The position numbers and the translations under genes were made by a program. Positions 15,410 through 25,048 of a stretch of DNA of 64,000 nucleotides are shown here, piece by piece. The first letter of the stretch is position 1. The number at the start of each line of letters is the position of its first letter. The DNA is from Lutimonas zeaxanthinifaciens (lineage in GTDB: Bacteria; Bacteroidota; Bacteroidia; Flavobacteriales; Flavobacteriaceae), in assembly GCF_030503675.1 (NCBI RefSeq), contig NZ_CP129964.1, positions 2,294,001 to 2,358,000 of the forward strand, given 5' to 3'. A model generated the notes under the pieces. The model was not told where the DNA came from, ran no database searches, and was given only the letters and a program-made list of their open reading frames with translations.

Positions 15410-16426
15410 ATGAAAAAAATAAATTTATTTGTCTTAGCATTGTTATGTATACCGGTCTTGCTGCTCAGCTCCTGTGACAGAGGTGACGACATTAATCCGG
15501 AAAATCCTATCCTGGAACCAGCATTTGATGTCATGAAAAGACATATGCTCGATAATGAACTAGATCTTGGCAATATTTTGAGTGGACCTGGAGGCGAGGT
15601 TAAATTCGTTGCAGGCGCACCCGCCGAGGCTGATTTAGAAGCTTTTCTTAACAAGTATACCATCTTGGATATAAGAACACCGGAAGCCTTTAATTCAGGG
15701 CACATTCAGGGCGCCAAAAATATCTCATTCGCAGATCTTTTAAAAGAAGGAGATGCCGCTTCCAAAAGAATTCTTGTTGTTTGCTATACTGGTCAAACCG
15801 CTTGTTTTGCTACTTCATTATTACGTCTTGCCGGACATAGTGATGCTCAGGCTCTTAAATGGGGTATGTCAGGCTGGAATGCTGAGACTTCAGGCCCATG
15901 GAATTCAAATACAGGAGACGAAGCGAAAGGACATACGAACTGGGCGGCTCACAGTGCACCTTCAAAAATTACATATGAAGATCCATTCATCGATATATAT
16001 TCTTCAGATGGCGGAGATATTTTAAGACAGAGAATTGAGGCAGTAGTTGCCGGTGGATTTAAAACAGCGAAAGGAACCGATGTCTTGAACAATCCCGGAA
16101 ATTACTTTATCAATAATTATTTCAGTGATACAGACTATGGAAACTTCGGTCATATCCAGGATGCATTCAGGATCAAAGAGGAACTAAAACTTGAAGGAAA
16201 TGGAACCAACTATTTAAATCCGGAAAATACTGCAAAAGTGATCACGTATTGTTACACAGGCCAAACCTCTGCAGTGATAACTGCCTGGCTGCAAGTACTT
16301 GGTTATGATGCCTATAGTATGACCTTTGGAATGAATGGCATTTACCATTCCAATCCTGCGTGGGGACCAAATCAGTGGGGTGTAGGATCGTCAGTTCCTA
16401 AGAACTTACCATTGATCAAAAATTAA
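15410..16426 (+). CDS. Tandem-rhodanese lipoprotein with two catalytic Cys
   Basis: A 338-residue protein with a lipoprotein signal (LLLSSC, lipid-anchored Cys20) and an acidic stretch after it, so it is anchored at the periplasmic face of a membrane and possibly surface exposed. Rhodanese domain 1 (about 75-165) has TILDIRTPEAFNSGHIQGAKNISF and VVCYTGQTAC with Cys125; domain 2 (about 225-325) has ITYCYTGQTSA with Cys281. Both active-site loops are intact, unlike its upstream paralog. It lies 36 bp after that gene and 17 bp before the porin gene. Likely a sulfurtransferase acting on thiosulfate, polysulfide or a protein persulfide outside the cytosol. Confidence 0.85.
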   Translation: MKKINLFVLALLCIPVLLLSSCDRGDDINPENPILEPAFDVMKRHMLDNELDLGNILSGPGGEVKFVAGAPAEADLEAFLNKYTILDIRTPEAFNSGHIQGAKNISFADLLKEGDAASKRILVVCYTGQTACFATSLLRLAGHSDAQALKWGMSGWNAETSGPWNSNTGDEAKGHTNWAAHSAPSKITYEDPFIDIYSSDGGDILRQRIEAVVAGGFKTAKGTDVLNNPGNYFINNYFSDTDYGNFGHIQDAFRIKEELKLEGNGTNYLNPENTAKVITYCYTGQTSAVITAWLQVLGYDAYSMTFGMNGIYHSNPAWGPNQWGVGSSVPKNLPLIKN

Positions 16427-16443
16427 TCTTCAATTCAGACATT

Positions 16444-17496
16444 ATGAAAAACATCATATCGATTTTCATCGTATTAGTCCTCGTTATGCTCAGCACTCAG
16501 GTGAATGCACAGGGTTGTGACGCTGAGGATCCCAATGACACAATTGCACCGCCTAAAATCAAATTATTCGGTTTTATTCAGCCCGAATACAATTATACCT
16601 TCTCTGACCCCGCTGAAAGCACTTTTAAGTTCAGAAGAGCAAGAATAGGTGTAAGAGGTCGATTGTTCGAAGATTTTACTTATTATTTCATGCTGGAAAC
16701 AAGTCCATTTATTAATGGTGGAAATGAAGGAAGAGCATACCTGATGGATGCCTTTGTTACCTGGGATAAATACAATTGGGCACGAATCGCAGTAGGATCT
16801 TACAAGCAACCCTTTGGTCTTGAAGTTCAAACCGCATGTAACGCGTTAATTACCATTGACCGTGCCATAGTTTCAGACCAGCTTGTTGTTCCTCAACGAG
16901 ATTATGGTATCTCTGTCTGGGGTGGTAATGTGAATACCCGACTAAATTATGCAGTTGCCCTTATGAATGGTAAGGGATTACTCACAACAGATAACAACAA
17001 TAAAAAGGATATCGTTGGGCGCGTAACCTACAAGCTTTTTGATTTTGTTACCGTTGGAGGTAGTTTCAGATATGGTTACCCAAAGCTTAACAACGACGAA
17101 GACAGTAGAACCACTTATGGAGGGGAAATCCTTTTTGACATCAATAATCTTCATATACAAGGGGAATATATCTATGACGAGGGTGCTTATGACCCCGGAG
17201 CAGATGCCGGCTGTGGAGGTGAACCACTTGCCTTGGGAGAAAAAAGAGACGGAGCTTATGGCATGATCTGGTATGATACCAAGTGGAACCTGCAACCTGT
17301 TTTTAAATATGAGTTCTTTGATCAGGATCTTGACCTTAAGGATGTTCCTTATCGTTACAGTGAAAGAATGACTCTAGGCCTTAATTATTACTTTAACAAA
17401 GCCGTTCGGTTACAAGTGAATTATCAGGCCAATATTGAAACTGTACTTAATCAAGATAATGATAAATTCTTGGCACAAATTCAAGTAGTTTTCTAA
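16444..17496 (+). CDS. OprP/OprO-type outer-membrane porin
   Basis: A 350-residue outer-membrane beta-barrel with a cleavable signal peptide (ending VNAQ). It shows the family pattern of phosphate-selective porins O and P: FGFIQPEYNYTF, FKFRRARIGVRGRLFEDFTYYFMLE, RIAVGSYKQPFGLE and QRDYGISVWG, with alternating aromatic strands to a terminal F. OprP/OprO pass anions such as phosphate or pyrophosphate. Here, as the third gene after two rhodaneses and with a terminator behind it, a sulfur oxyanion (thiosulfate, tetrathionate) is a reasonable substrate guess. The specificity residues cannot be judged without alignment. Confidence 0.85.
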   Translation: MKNIISIFIVLVLVMLSTQVNAQGCDAEDPNDTIAPPKIKLFGFIQPEYNYTFSDPAESTFKFRRARIGVRGRLFEDFTYYFMLETSPFINGGNEGRAYLMDAFVTWDKYNWARIAVGSYKQPFGLEVQTACNALITIDRAIVSDQLVVPQRDYGISVWGGNVNTRLNYAVALMNGKGLLTTDNNNKKDIVGRVTYKLFDFVTVGGSFRYGYPKLNNDEDSRTTYGGEILFDINNLHIQGEYIYDEGAYDPGADAGCGGEPLALGEKRDGAYGMIWYDTKWNLQPVFKYEFFDQDLDLKDVPYRYSERMTLGLNYYFNKAVRLQVNYQANIETVLNQDNDKFLAQIQVVF

Positions 17497-17542
17497 GTAT
17501 TTTATTTGTTTGACTTGAATTCAGCCAGAATCGATTTTGGTG

Positions 17543-17575
17543 AAAACTCCTTGGCTTATGCCGAGGAGTTTTTTT
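17543..17575 (+). terminator. Rho-independent terminator after the porin gene
   Basis: A 13-bp stem (17543-17555 with 17560-17572) with one G-T pair and loop ttat ends in a T run. Confidence 0.88.
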
Positions 17576-17593
17576 GTAATAAATGTTACAGTA

Positions 17594-17636
17594 TGACAAA
17601 TGTCTTGTTTACTCGTTTTCTATTGGCCTAAATTTA
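17594..17636 (+). promoter_or_regulatory. Crp/Fnr-type half-palindrome plus minus-7 element of the regulator gene
   Basis: TGACAAATGTCT (17594-17605) matches TGA-N6-TCA except for the last base and contains the inverted repeat GACA-AA-TGTC. TAAATTTA (17629-17636) begins 29.5 bp after its centre. TTG at 17605-17607 is 21 bp before the minus-7 element and could act as minus-33. This suggests autoregulation, and it puts the gene start at 17664. Confidence 0.5.
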
Positions 17637-17663
17637 TACGAAAATTTTTTATTCCCCAATACA

Positions 17664-18317
17664 ATGAACACACAGGAATTAATATTACGAGAAAAAATCG
17701 GTGAATATTACGGCTCAATTTTCGAAAAAGAACTCGTAGAAGAAATCGTAAAGGTTGGATTTATCGACAAATATAAACATGGTGAAATCCTTGTGGATAT
17801 TGGTGAGAAAATGACGCATATACCACTGATCCTTAACGGAGCTGTAAAAATTATCAGAAAAGAAAGTGAAGGAGAGGAACTCGTTTTATATTTTCTTGAA
17901 AAAGGTGATACTTGTGCTATTTCATTTATTAATTGCATCAATAGAAAGGAAAGTATTTTTAGAGCGGTTGTTGAAAATGATACAGAAGCCATTTTTTTAC
18001 CCGTAGAATATATAGATGACTGGCTTGCCCAATTTAAAACATGGAGACATTATATTATTGACAGTTATCACTTTCGACTCATCGAAATGGTCGAATCAAT
18101 AGACGGACTTGCTTTTATGAATATGAATCAGCGGCTCATGAAGTATCTTGGAGACAAGGCTAAAATCAATCAGGATGTAAATCTTGATATCACACATCAG
18201 GAAATTGCCGACGACCTGAATACATCAAGAGTGGTCGTTACCCGTTTACTGAAGCAGTTGCACAATGAAGGGAAAGTTTATTCCACAAGAAATAAGGTTC
18301 AGGTTCTGGAACTATAA
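17664..18317 (+). CDS. Crp/Fnr family transcriptional regulator
   Basis: A 217-residue Crp/Fnr regulator. A cyclic-nucleotide-binding-like domain (about 20-140) is followed by a winged helix-turn-helix (about 160-215) with ITHQEIADDLNTSRVVVTRLLKQL, where the recognition helix carries SR. The FNR-type N-terminal FeS cysteines are absent. Two Cys, 84 and 91, lie in GDTCAISFINC of the sensor domain. A longer frame opens at 17583, but the predicted minus-7 element lies inside it, so the ATG at 17664 is preferred; it also gives the normal family start. The gene sits among four units that carry matching palindromes and is their likely controller, including of itself. The effector (redox, sulfane sulfur, nucleotide) is unknown. 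Confidence 0.88.
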   Translation: MNTQELILREKIGEYYGSIFEKELVEEIVKVGFIDKYKHGEILVDIGEKMTHIPLILNGAVKIIRKESEGEELVLYFLEKGDTCAISFINCINRKESIFRAVVENDTEAIFLPVEYIDDWLAQFKTWRHYIIDSYHFRLIEMVESIDGLAFMNMNQRLMKYLGDKAKINQDVNLDITHQEIADDLNTSRVVVTRLLKQLHNEGKVYSTRNKVQVLEL

Positions 18318-18324
18318 CCTTTTT

Positions 18325-20358
<2,034 letters not shown>

Positions 20359-20474
20359 CTAAAAGTAACCTTTTTTTTAGTTTTTTTGAATTTGAACTTA
20401 GCCGATATATAAAAAATCCACCATCCCTTGTGTCACTTAAGTTACTGAAAATAGTGTCTTTACGCTCCAAAATA

Positions 20475-20517
20475 TGATTTAAATCACATATTGAAAAAAA
20501 ACCTCGTTCTATCTTTG
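20475..20517 (+). promoter_or_regulatory. Crp/Fnr-type box plus promoter of the SQR operon
   Basis: TGATTTAAATCA (20475-20486) is a perfect 12-bp palindrome, TGA-N6-TCA and TGAT-N4-ATCA. TATCTTTG (20510-20517) is an exact TAnnTTTG element whose first base is 29.5 bp from the palindrome centre. TTG at 20491-20493 is 16 bp before it, close to the minus-33 spacing. With a start site about 4-5 nt after the element, the box would be near -41, a class II position. Confidence 0.65.
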
Positions 20518-20543
20518 TCCTATAATTAATTAAGACAAATATT

Positions 20544-21782
20544 ATGAAGAAGTTAGTGATTTTAGGCGCTGGAACAGCCGGAACAATGATGCTCAACAAA
20601 TTGCATCACGAACTCGATAGAGAGGAATGGGAAATCACAATTGTAGATCAGTACAAAACACATTATTATCAACCGGGATTTTTATTCATTCCATTTGGAA
20701 TATATAATAAGAAAGATGTCATAAAACCAAAATATGACTTTTTCCCTCCGGGTGTCAACGTGATCTTCAGCCCGATCGATAAAATTGTAGGCGAAGAGAA
20801 CAAAGTATTGCTCGAAGATGGTAAAGTTCTGAACTACGATTTTCTGATCATCGCAACTGGTACAGAAACGAGACCTTCTGAAACAGAAGGATTACAAGAC
20901 AAGTTATGGTATAAGGATATTTTTGACTTCTATACAGTAGAAGGAGCAGTTGCCTTGCAAAAGCGCTTTAAAGACTGGGAAGGTGGAAAACTGGTCATGT
21001 GTATACCTGAATTGCCTTATAAGTGTCCTGTAGCACCTATAGAATTTGTATGTCTTGCGGAAGCCTATTTTGCTGAACGCGGTATGAGAGACAAGGTTGA
21101 CATTACTTATGTTACTTTAATGTCGGGGGCTTTTACTAAACCTGTAGCGTCTAAAGTGCTGGGAGACCTTTTAGAAGAAAAGAATATTAAGGTAGAGGCA
21201 GATTTCTACATGAGTCATGTAGATAACGAAAATAAAAAGATCGTCTCTTATGATGACCGAGAAATTGATTTCGATATTCTAACCATTGTTCCCGTCAATA
21301 TGGGATCAGATATGATTGAGCGAAGCGGCTTAGGTGACGACATGAATTATGTTCCCACCGATAAACACACCTTGCAATCAAAACAGTTTGAAAATATTTT
21401 CGTCATAGGAGATGCGTCAAATATTCCGACTTCAAAGGCAGGGTCTGTAGCTCATTTTGCTGCTGAAATTCTAACAGAGAATATCCTTGCTGCTGTAGAA
21501 GGGAGAGCATTACCTGCCAAATTTGACGGTCATGCCAACTGTTATATTGAAACAGGGTATGGAAAAGGAGCGTTGATCGATTTCAATTATGAAACCGAAC
21601 CGCTGCCCGGGACCTTCCCCTTACCTGGAATCGGACCATTTGGTTTATTGAAAAACACCAAGATGAACCACTACGGAAAAATCTTGTTCAGATGGATCTA
21701 CTGGCACATATTACTCAAAGGAAGAGAATTGCCCATTGAAGCTGATATGACCATGGCTGGTAAAAAAAGAGTGACCGCATGA
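20544..21782 (+). CDS. Sulfide:quinone oxidoreductase-like flavoprotein
   Basis: A 412-residue FAD protein of the SQR/flavocytochrome-c sulfide dehydrogenase group, which oxidises sulfide to sulfane sulfur and passes electrons to quinone. Visible are the FAD loop GAGTAGTMMLNKL, the ATG motif (IIATGTETRP), the sheet motif with active Cys161 in PELPYKCPVAPIEF, the second FAD motif FVIGDAS, and Cys333 in GHANCYIETGYG. The first Cys of type I SQR (near 125) is absent, so only two of three redox Cys are present. The C-terminus (about 370-400) is amphipathic or aromatic and could bind the membrane. First gene of an operon with DUF1641, DsrC-like and DsrE2 proteins, and overlaps the next gene by 4 bp. 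Confidence 0.88.
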   Translation: MKKLVILGAGTAGTMMLNKLHHELDREEWEITIVDQYKTHYYQPGFLFIPFGIYNKKDVIKPKYDFFPPGVNVIFSPIDKIVGEENKVLLEDGKVLNYDFLIIATGTETRPSETEGLQDKLWYKDIFDFYTVEGAVALQKRFKDWEGGKLVMCIPELPYKCPVAPIEFVCLAEAYFAERGMRDKVDITYVTLMSGAFTKPVASKVLGDLLEEKNIKVEADFYMSHVDNENKKIVSYDDREIDFDILTIVPVNMGSDMIERSGLGDDMNYVPTDKHTLQSKQFENIFVIGDASNIPTSKAGSVAHFAAEILTENILAAVEGRALPAKFDGHANCYIETGYGKGALIDFNYETEPLPGTFPLPGIGPFGLLKNTKMNHYGKILFRWIYWHILLKGRELPIEADMTMAGKKRVTA

Positions 21783-22468
21783 AAACGATAACAGAAGATA
21801 AAAATATTCAACTGCAGATTGATGCACTTGATAAAAAAATGGACATGATACTGGGTTATGTCCAGCAACAAAATCTGCAATCTAAAATGATTGAAGATCT
21901 TGTAAGCGACCTCAGTATCGTTGGGAAAGACGCCTATGATTCAACTGTTGCCGAGCTTGACAAAAGGCAAGTAGAATTAGATCCATCCGAACTAACAGGA
22001 CTTGCAGTATCATTTTTACGAAATGTTGGTAATATCAAAACTGTAATGGATACCCTGGAAATGGCCGTGGACCTTGGTAAGGAAGTTGGTCCTATTGCAA
22101 ATGAGGTAATCATTGACTTTACCAAACAAATGAATACTCTTGAACAAAAAGGATATTTTGACTTTATCAGAGAAATCGGTCCAGTAGTAGATAATATTGT
22201 TCAGGGATTCAGTCCTCAGGACCTTAAGGAACTAGCGAACAGCATCGTTTCTATACTGAACATTGTTAAGGAAATGACACAACCGGAGGTATTAAATACC
22301 ATGCAAAATGCCATTAAAGCGTTTAACAGTATGGAAACCGAAAGCGTTCCTTCCTACTCGGTCTGGAAATTGATGAGAGAAATGAACAGCCCTGAAATGC
22401 AGAAAGCACTGGGCTATGGAATAACCTTTATGAAAAATGTCTCGAAAGACGTAAGTATAGAAAAATAA
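21779..22468 (+). CDS. DUF1641 protein
   Basis: A 229-residue soluble, mostly helical protein without Cys, matching DUF1641 by its central part (GLAVSFLRNVGNIKTVMDTLEMAVDLGKEVGP, GYFDFIREIGPVVDNIVQGFSPQDLKELANSIVSILN in outline). The function is not known to me. Members are often found beside SQR-type flavoproteins, here with a 4-bp overlap (ATGA), which indicates translational coupling and probably a physical partner. The N-terminal 40 residues look like a coiled coil. Possible roles are a scaffold or membrane tether for the flavoprotein. Confidence 0.8.
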   Translation: MKTITEDKNIQLQIDALDKKMDMILGYVQQQNLQSKMIEDLVSDLSIVGKDAYDSTVAELDKRQVELDPSELTGLAVSFLRNVGNIKTVMDTLEMAVDLGKEVGPIANEVIIDFTKQMNTLEQKGYFDFIREIGPVVDNIVQGFSPQDLKELANSIVSILNIVKEMTQPEVLNTMQNAIKAFNSMETESVPSYSVWKLMREMNSPEMQKALGYGITFMKNVSKDVSIEK

Positions 22469-22500
22469 ACAATCAAATAAATAACTTAAATAATAATATT

Positions 22501-22812
22501 ATGGCTTTACAAACAATCGCAGGAGCACAAATCAATGTATCAGAAGATGGATATCTTGAAAATATGAATGAATGGAATGAAGAGGTCGCAAAAGAAATTG
22601 CCAGTGAAATTGGTATCGAATTGACAGAAAAACATTTCGAGGTTTTGAACTATTTAAGAGAAAAAACTGAAGCGGGTGAATCTTTAACGATCAGAAAAGT
22701 TGGAAAATCAGGGATAACTGATATCAAAGGACTTTACAAACTTTTCCCAAAAGGACCTTTAAAATACTCAGCAAGAATTGCAGGTATACCAAAACCCGCA
22801 AGTTGTGTATAA
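22501..22812 (+). CDS. TusE/DsrC-like sulfur carrier protein
   Basis: A 103-residue protein of the TusE/DsrC family of persulfide carriers. The C-terminal arm reads LFPKGPLKYSARIAGIPKPASCV, with the conserved penultimate Cys102. The second, upstream Cys of true DsrC (in GACKIAG) is replaced by Ala, as in TusE, so it can carry sulfur on one Cys but cannot form the DsrC trisulfide across two. It is the only Cys in the protein. It lies between DUF1641 and DsrE2 genes 32 bp and 33 bp apart. No TusBCD or tRNA-thiolation gene is nearby, so a role in the SQR pathway is more likely than tRNA modification. Confidence 0.9.
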   Translation: MALQTIAGAQINVSEDGYLENMNEWNEEVAKEIASEIGIELTEKHFEVLNYLREKTEAGESLTIRKVGKSGITDIKGLYKLFPKGPLKYSARIAGIPKPASCV

Positions 22813-22845
22813 TCGATCAATTCCTTCAATTTAAATTATAAAATT

Positions 22846-23349
22846 ATGAGTTCAGAAGAAAAAAAACCATTAGAAAAAGTATGTATTATTTGTGCCAAAG
22901 GATCTTTGGAGGATGTATATGCTACATTAGTAATGGCCAACGGTGCCGTTATGGAAGGTATTGAAACGAATGTATTCTTCACTTTCTTTGGACTGGATGG
23001 TATTACACGGGAAAGAATGAACAGCCTGCATACAGCTACAACAGGAAACCCTGCCATGAGAATGCCCGGAGGGCTTCCTTTTCCAACCATGCTGGGAGGA
23101 TTACCAGGTGTGGAAGCGGGAGTATCAAAAATGATGAGAAATCAAATGGAAGAGCTTGACATGCCTCCGGTTGATGAATTCCTTGAAATGATCACCGCAG
23201 GTGGCGGAATGATTTATGCATGTAAATTGGCGGTAGATATGTTCAAACTGGAAAAAGAAGATCTTCATGAAGAGGTTGACTCTATCATCACAATTGGAGA
23301 TTTCTATGGCCTGTGCGACGGAGACCGAACACAGATCATATTTACTTGA
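22846..23349 (+). CDS. DsrE2 family sulfur-relay protein
   Basis: A 167-residue protein of the DsrE/DsrF-like superfamily, DsrE2 (peroxiredoxin-like) branch. It shows KVCIICAKGSLEDVYATLVMANGA, a membrane-friendly middle (GNPAMRMPGGLPFPTMLGGLPG) and the conserved Cys126 in GGMIYACKLAVDMF, which in relatives accepts sulfane sulfur. Other Cys are in the first strand and in GLCDGD. It would exchange sulfur with the DsrC-like protein encoded just upstream. Last gene of the SQR operon, followed by a terminator. Confidence 0.88.
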   Translation: MSSEEKKPLEKVCIICAKGSLEDVYATLVMANGAVMEGIETNVFFTFFGLDGITRERMNSLHTATTGNPAMRMPGGLPFPTMLGGLPGVEAGVSKMMRNQMEELDMPPVDEFLEMITAGGGMIYACKLAVDMFKLEKEDLHEEVDSIITIGDFYGLCDGDRTQIIFT

Positions 23350-23353
23350 AAAT

Positions 23354-23386
23354 AAAATCCCCGGTGTTCGCTACCAGGGATTTTTT
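23354..23386 (+). terminator. Terminator of the SQR operon
   Basis: The stem AAAATCCC/GGGATTTT extends with GGT/ACC across a mismatch and is followed by six T. Confidence 0.8.
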
Positions 23387-23405
23387 AGTGTTGATTTTTT
23401 TAGCA

Positions 23406-23440
23406 AGAGCGGCTACTATATATAGTGGCCGTTCTCTTTT
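23406..23440. terminator. Terminator-like hairpin between convergent SQR and efflux operons
   Basis: A 13-bp stem with two G-T pairs around TATA, with T-rich flanks on both strands, can serve the efflux operon on the minus strand and back up the SQR operon on the plus strand. Confidence 0.7.
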
Positions 23441-23455
23441 TTATAATTGTTTGGT

Positions 23456-25048
23456 TTAATTAGCCGATTGCCTTGCAGCTTTCCGCATTTCACGTTCTCG
23501 GCGATTAAGTTCCTTTCGCTGCTCTTTGCGCTGTTGCTCCTGTTCTGGTGTTAGATAATAATCAACCAACTGACCAGCATAATAAAGACTGTCGCGATCT
23601 ATCTCAGACTCGTCCACATTAAGTTCCTCCGCCAATTGAAGGGCATATTTTTCAAGTTCGGCCTCAGTAACCCAACCTCCACCAAGAGATTTGTAAAGCC
23701 CTATATAGGCACTAAGCAAACGCTGGTAATTTTCAGAGTAGCTTAGACGTGCCTCAAATTCCTGTCTTTGGTTCTCGATAACCTCCAGGTAACTGGTTAC
23801 CCCCTGATAATATCGCTGCTTCGATAAATAACTGGCATTTTCTGCTGCCCTTAATTTAAATTCGTTAGCATCTAATTCATCTCTTAGGGTTTGTAAAGAA
23901 ATTAGAGAATTATCTACCTCCAGCAGGGCATTTAATACAGTATTCTCATAAGAGAAGAGTGACTGACGCGCTATTTCGCGTTCAATATCCACGCGACGAA
24001 CATTTTTGCCCCATTCAAATAATGGCCCCAAAAGACTTGCTCCGGCACTCCAACCCAATCCATTGTCCAACAAGTTTGAAAGATCATTGGATCCTACCCC
24101 TAACATTCCTGTCAAACTTATTGCAGGAAATCTCATGGCCTGAGCGACACCTATTCTTGCGTTTTGTGCTCGATAAAGTTGCGCAGCCTCCATTACATCG
24201 GGCCTTCTTGCCAAAAGTTCAGAAGGAATTCCGTGTGGAACAGAATCAGGGACCTTATATTCTATTAGTGTCTTTGGGGTGAGGATAGCATCAGGATTTT
24301 TACCCAAAAGTATACTTAAATTATTCTCGGCAAAGCCAATTTCACGTTGGAATCTAGGCACAGAGACCTGTGCTACCGCTTTTTGAATTTCCGCCTGGTT
24401 CACGTCAATAATATGCGTATAGCCTTCATCAAAACGGGCTTGGATGATCTGTAATGAAGTGTCTCGTGATGCCAGTGTTTTCTCTGAAATATCCAATCTT
24501 GTCTGGAAATCCAGCAATTTAAAATAATTGACAGCAACCTCACTAATCAGGGCAACCTCTATCGCTCGCTTCCCATAAAAAGAGGCCATAAGCTCTGCCT
24601 GGGCAGCCTCGTTACCTCTTCTGAATTTTCCCCAGAAATCGAGTTCCCAATTCACGGTAGCGTTAACCCCATAGGTCTCCAGATTCTGATCAAGGGGTTG
24701 GCCAAATAACTGATTTTGAACAGATGCATCCGCCTGGACGCCAAACTTTGGTCCCATATCCGCTTTATTGAACTTGTAATTTGCACGTGCCTGCTCAACT
24801 CTGCTGGCAGCAATCAAAAGGTTCTTATTCTCACGAAGAGCCGTGTGAATCAATGTGTCCAGTATAGGGTCATTAAAGATCTCCCACCACTTAAAATTAA
24901 TAATACTATCTGTTTTTTTTGCGGTATATCTAAATTCCACCGGGGTTGTGTCTTCAGGCTCCACATAGTTGGGCCCCACTTTACAGGAAACCACAAACAA
25001 CATCGTCATCAAACCCAGCGTACCATATGTAATAAGTTTCTTAGTCAT
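23456..25048 (-). CDS. RND efflux outer-membrane lipoprotein (OprM/NodT type)
   Basis: The outer-membrane channel of a tripartite drug-efflux pump, about 530 residues. The ATG at 25048 overlaps the stop of the pump gene by 8 bp and gives a proper lipoprotein signal (MTKKLITYGTLG...VVSC, then KVGPNYVEPE, the usual NodT/OprM start). A longer frame from 25108 would place the signal peptide inside the chain, so it is not used. TolC-like helical repeats follow, with LARRPDVMEAAQLYRAQNARIGVAQA, the family hallmark. An unusual highly charged tail of about 55 residues (EQQRKEQRKELNRREREMRK in outline) extends past the usual end. Confidence 0.92.
   Translation of the reverse strand: MTKKLITYGTLGLMTMLFVVSCKVGPNYVEPEDTTPVEFRYTAKKTDSIINFKWWEIFNDPILDTLIHTALRENKNLLIAASRVEQARANYKFNKADMGPKFGVQADASVQNQLFGQPLDQNLETYGVNATVNWELDFWGKFRRGNEAAQAELMASFYGKRAIEVALISEVAVNYFKLLDFQTRLDISEKTLASRDTSLQIIQARFDEGYTHIIDVNQAEIQKAVAQVSVPRFQREIGFAENNLSILLGKNPDAILTPKTLIEYKVPDSVPHGIPSELLARRPDVMEAAQLYRAQNARIGVAQAMRFPAISLTGMLGVGSNDLSNLLDNGLGWSAGASLLGPLFEWGKNVRRVDIEREIARQSLFSYENTVLNALLEVDNSLISLQTLRDELDANEFKLRAAENASYLSKQRYYQGVTSYLEVIENQRQEFEARLSYSENYQRLLSAYIGLYKSLGGGWVTEAELEKYALQLAEELNVDESEIDRDSLYYAGQLVDYYLTPEQEQQRKEQRKELNRREREMRKAARQSAN

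Noticed and set aside
17583-17663. A 27-codon upstream extension of the Crp/Fnr gene
   Set aside because: It would place the predicted box and minus-7 element inside the coding region, and the extra residues do not look like a Crp/Fnr N-terminus; the ATG at 17664 is used.
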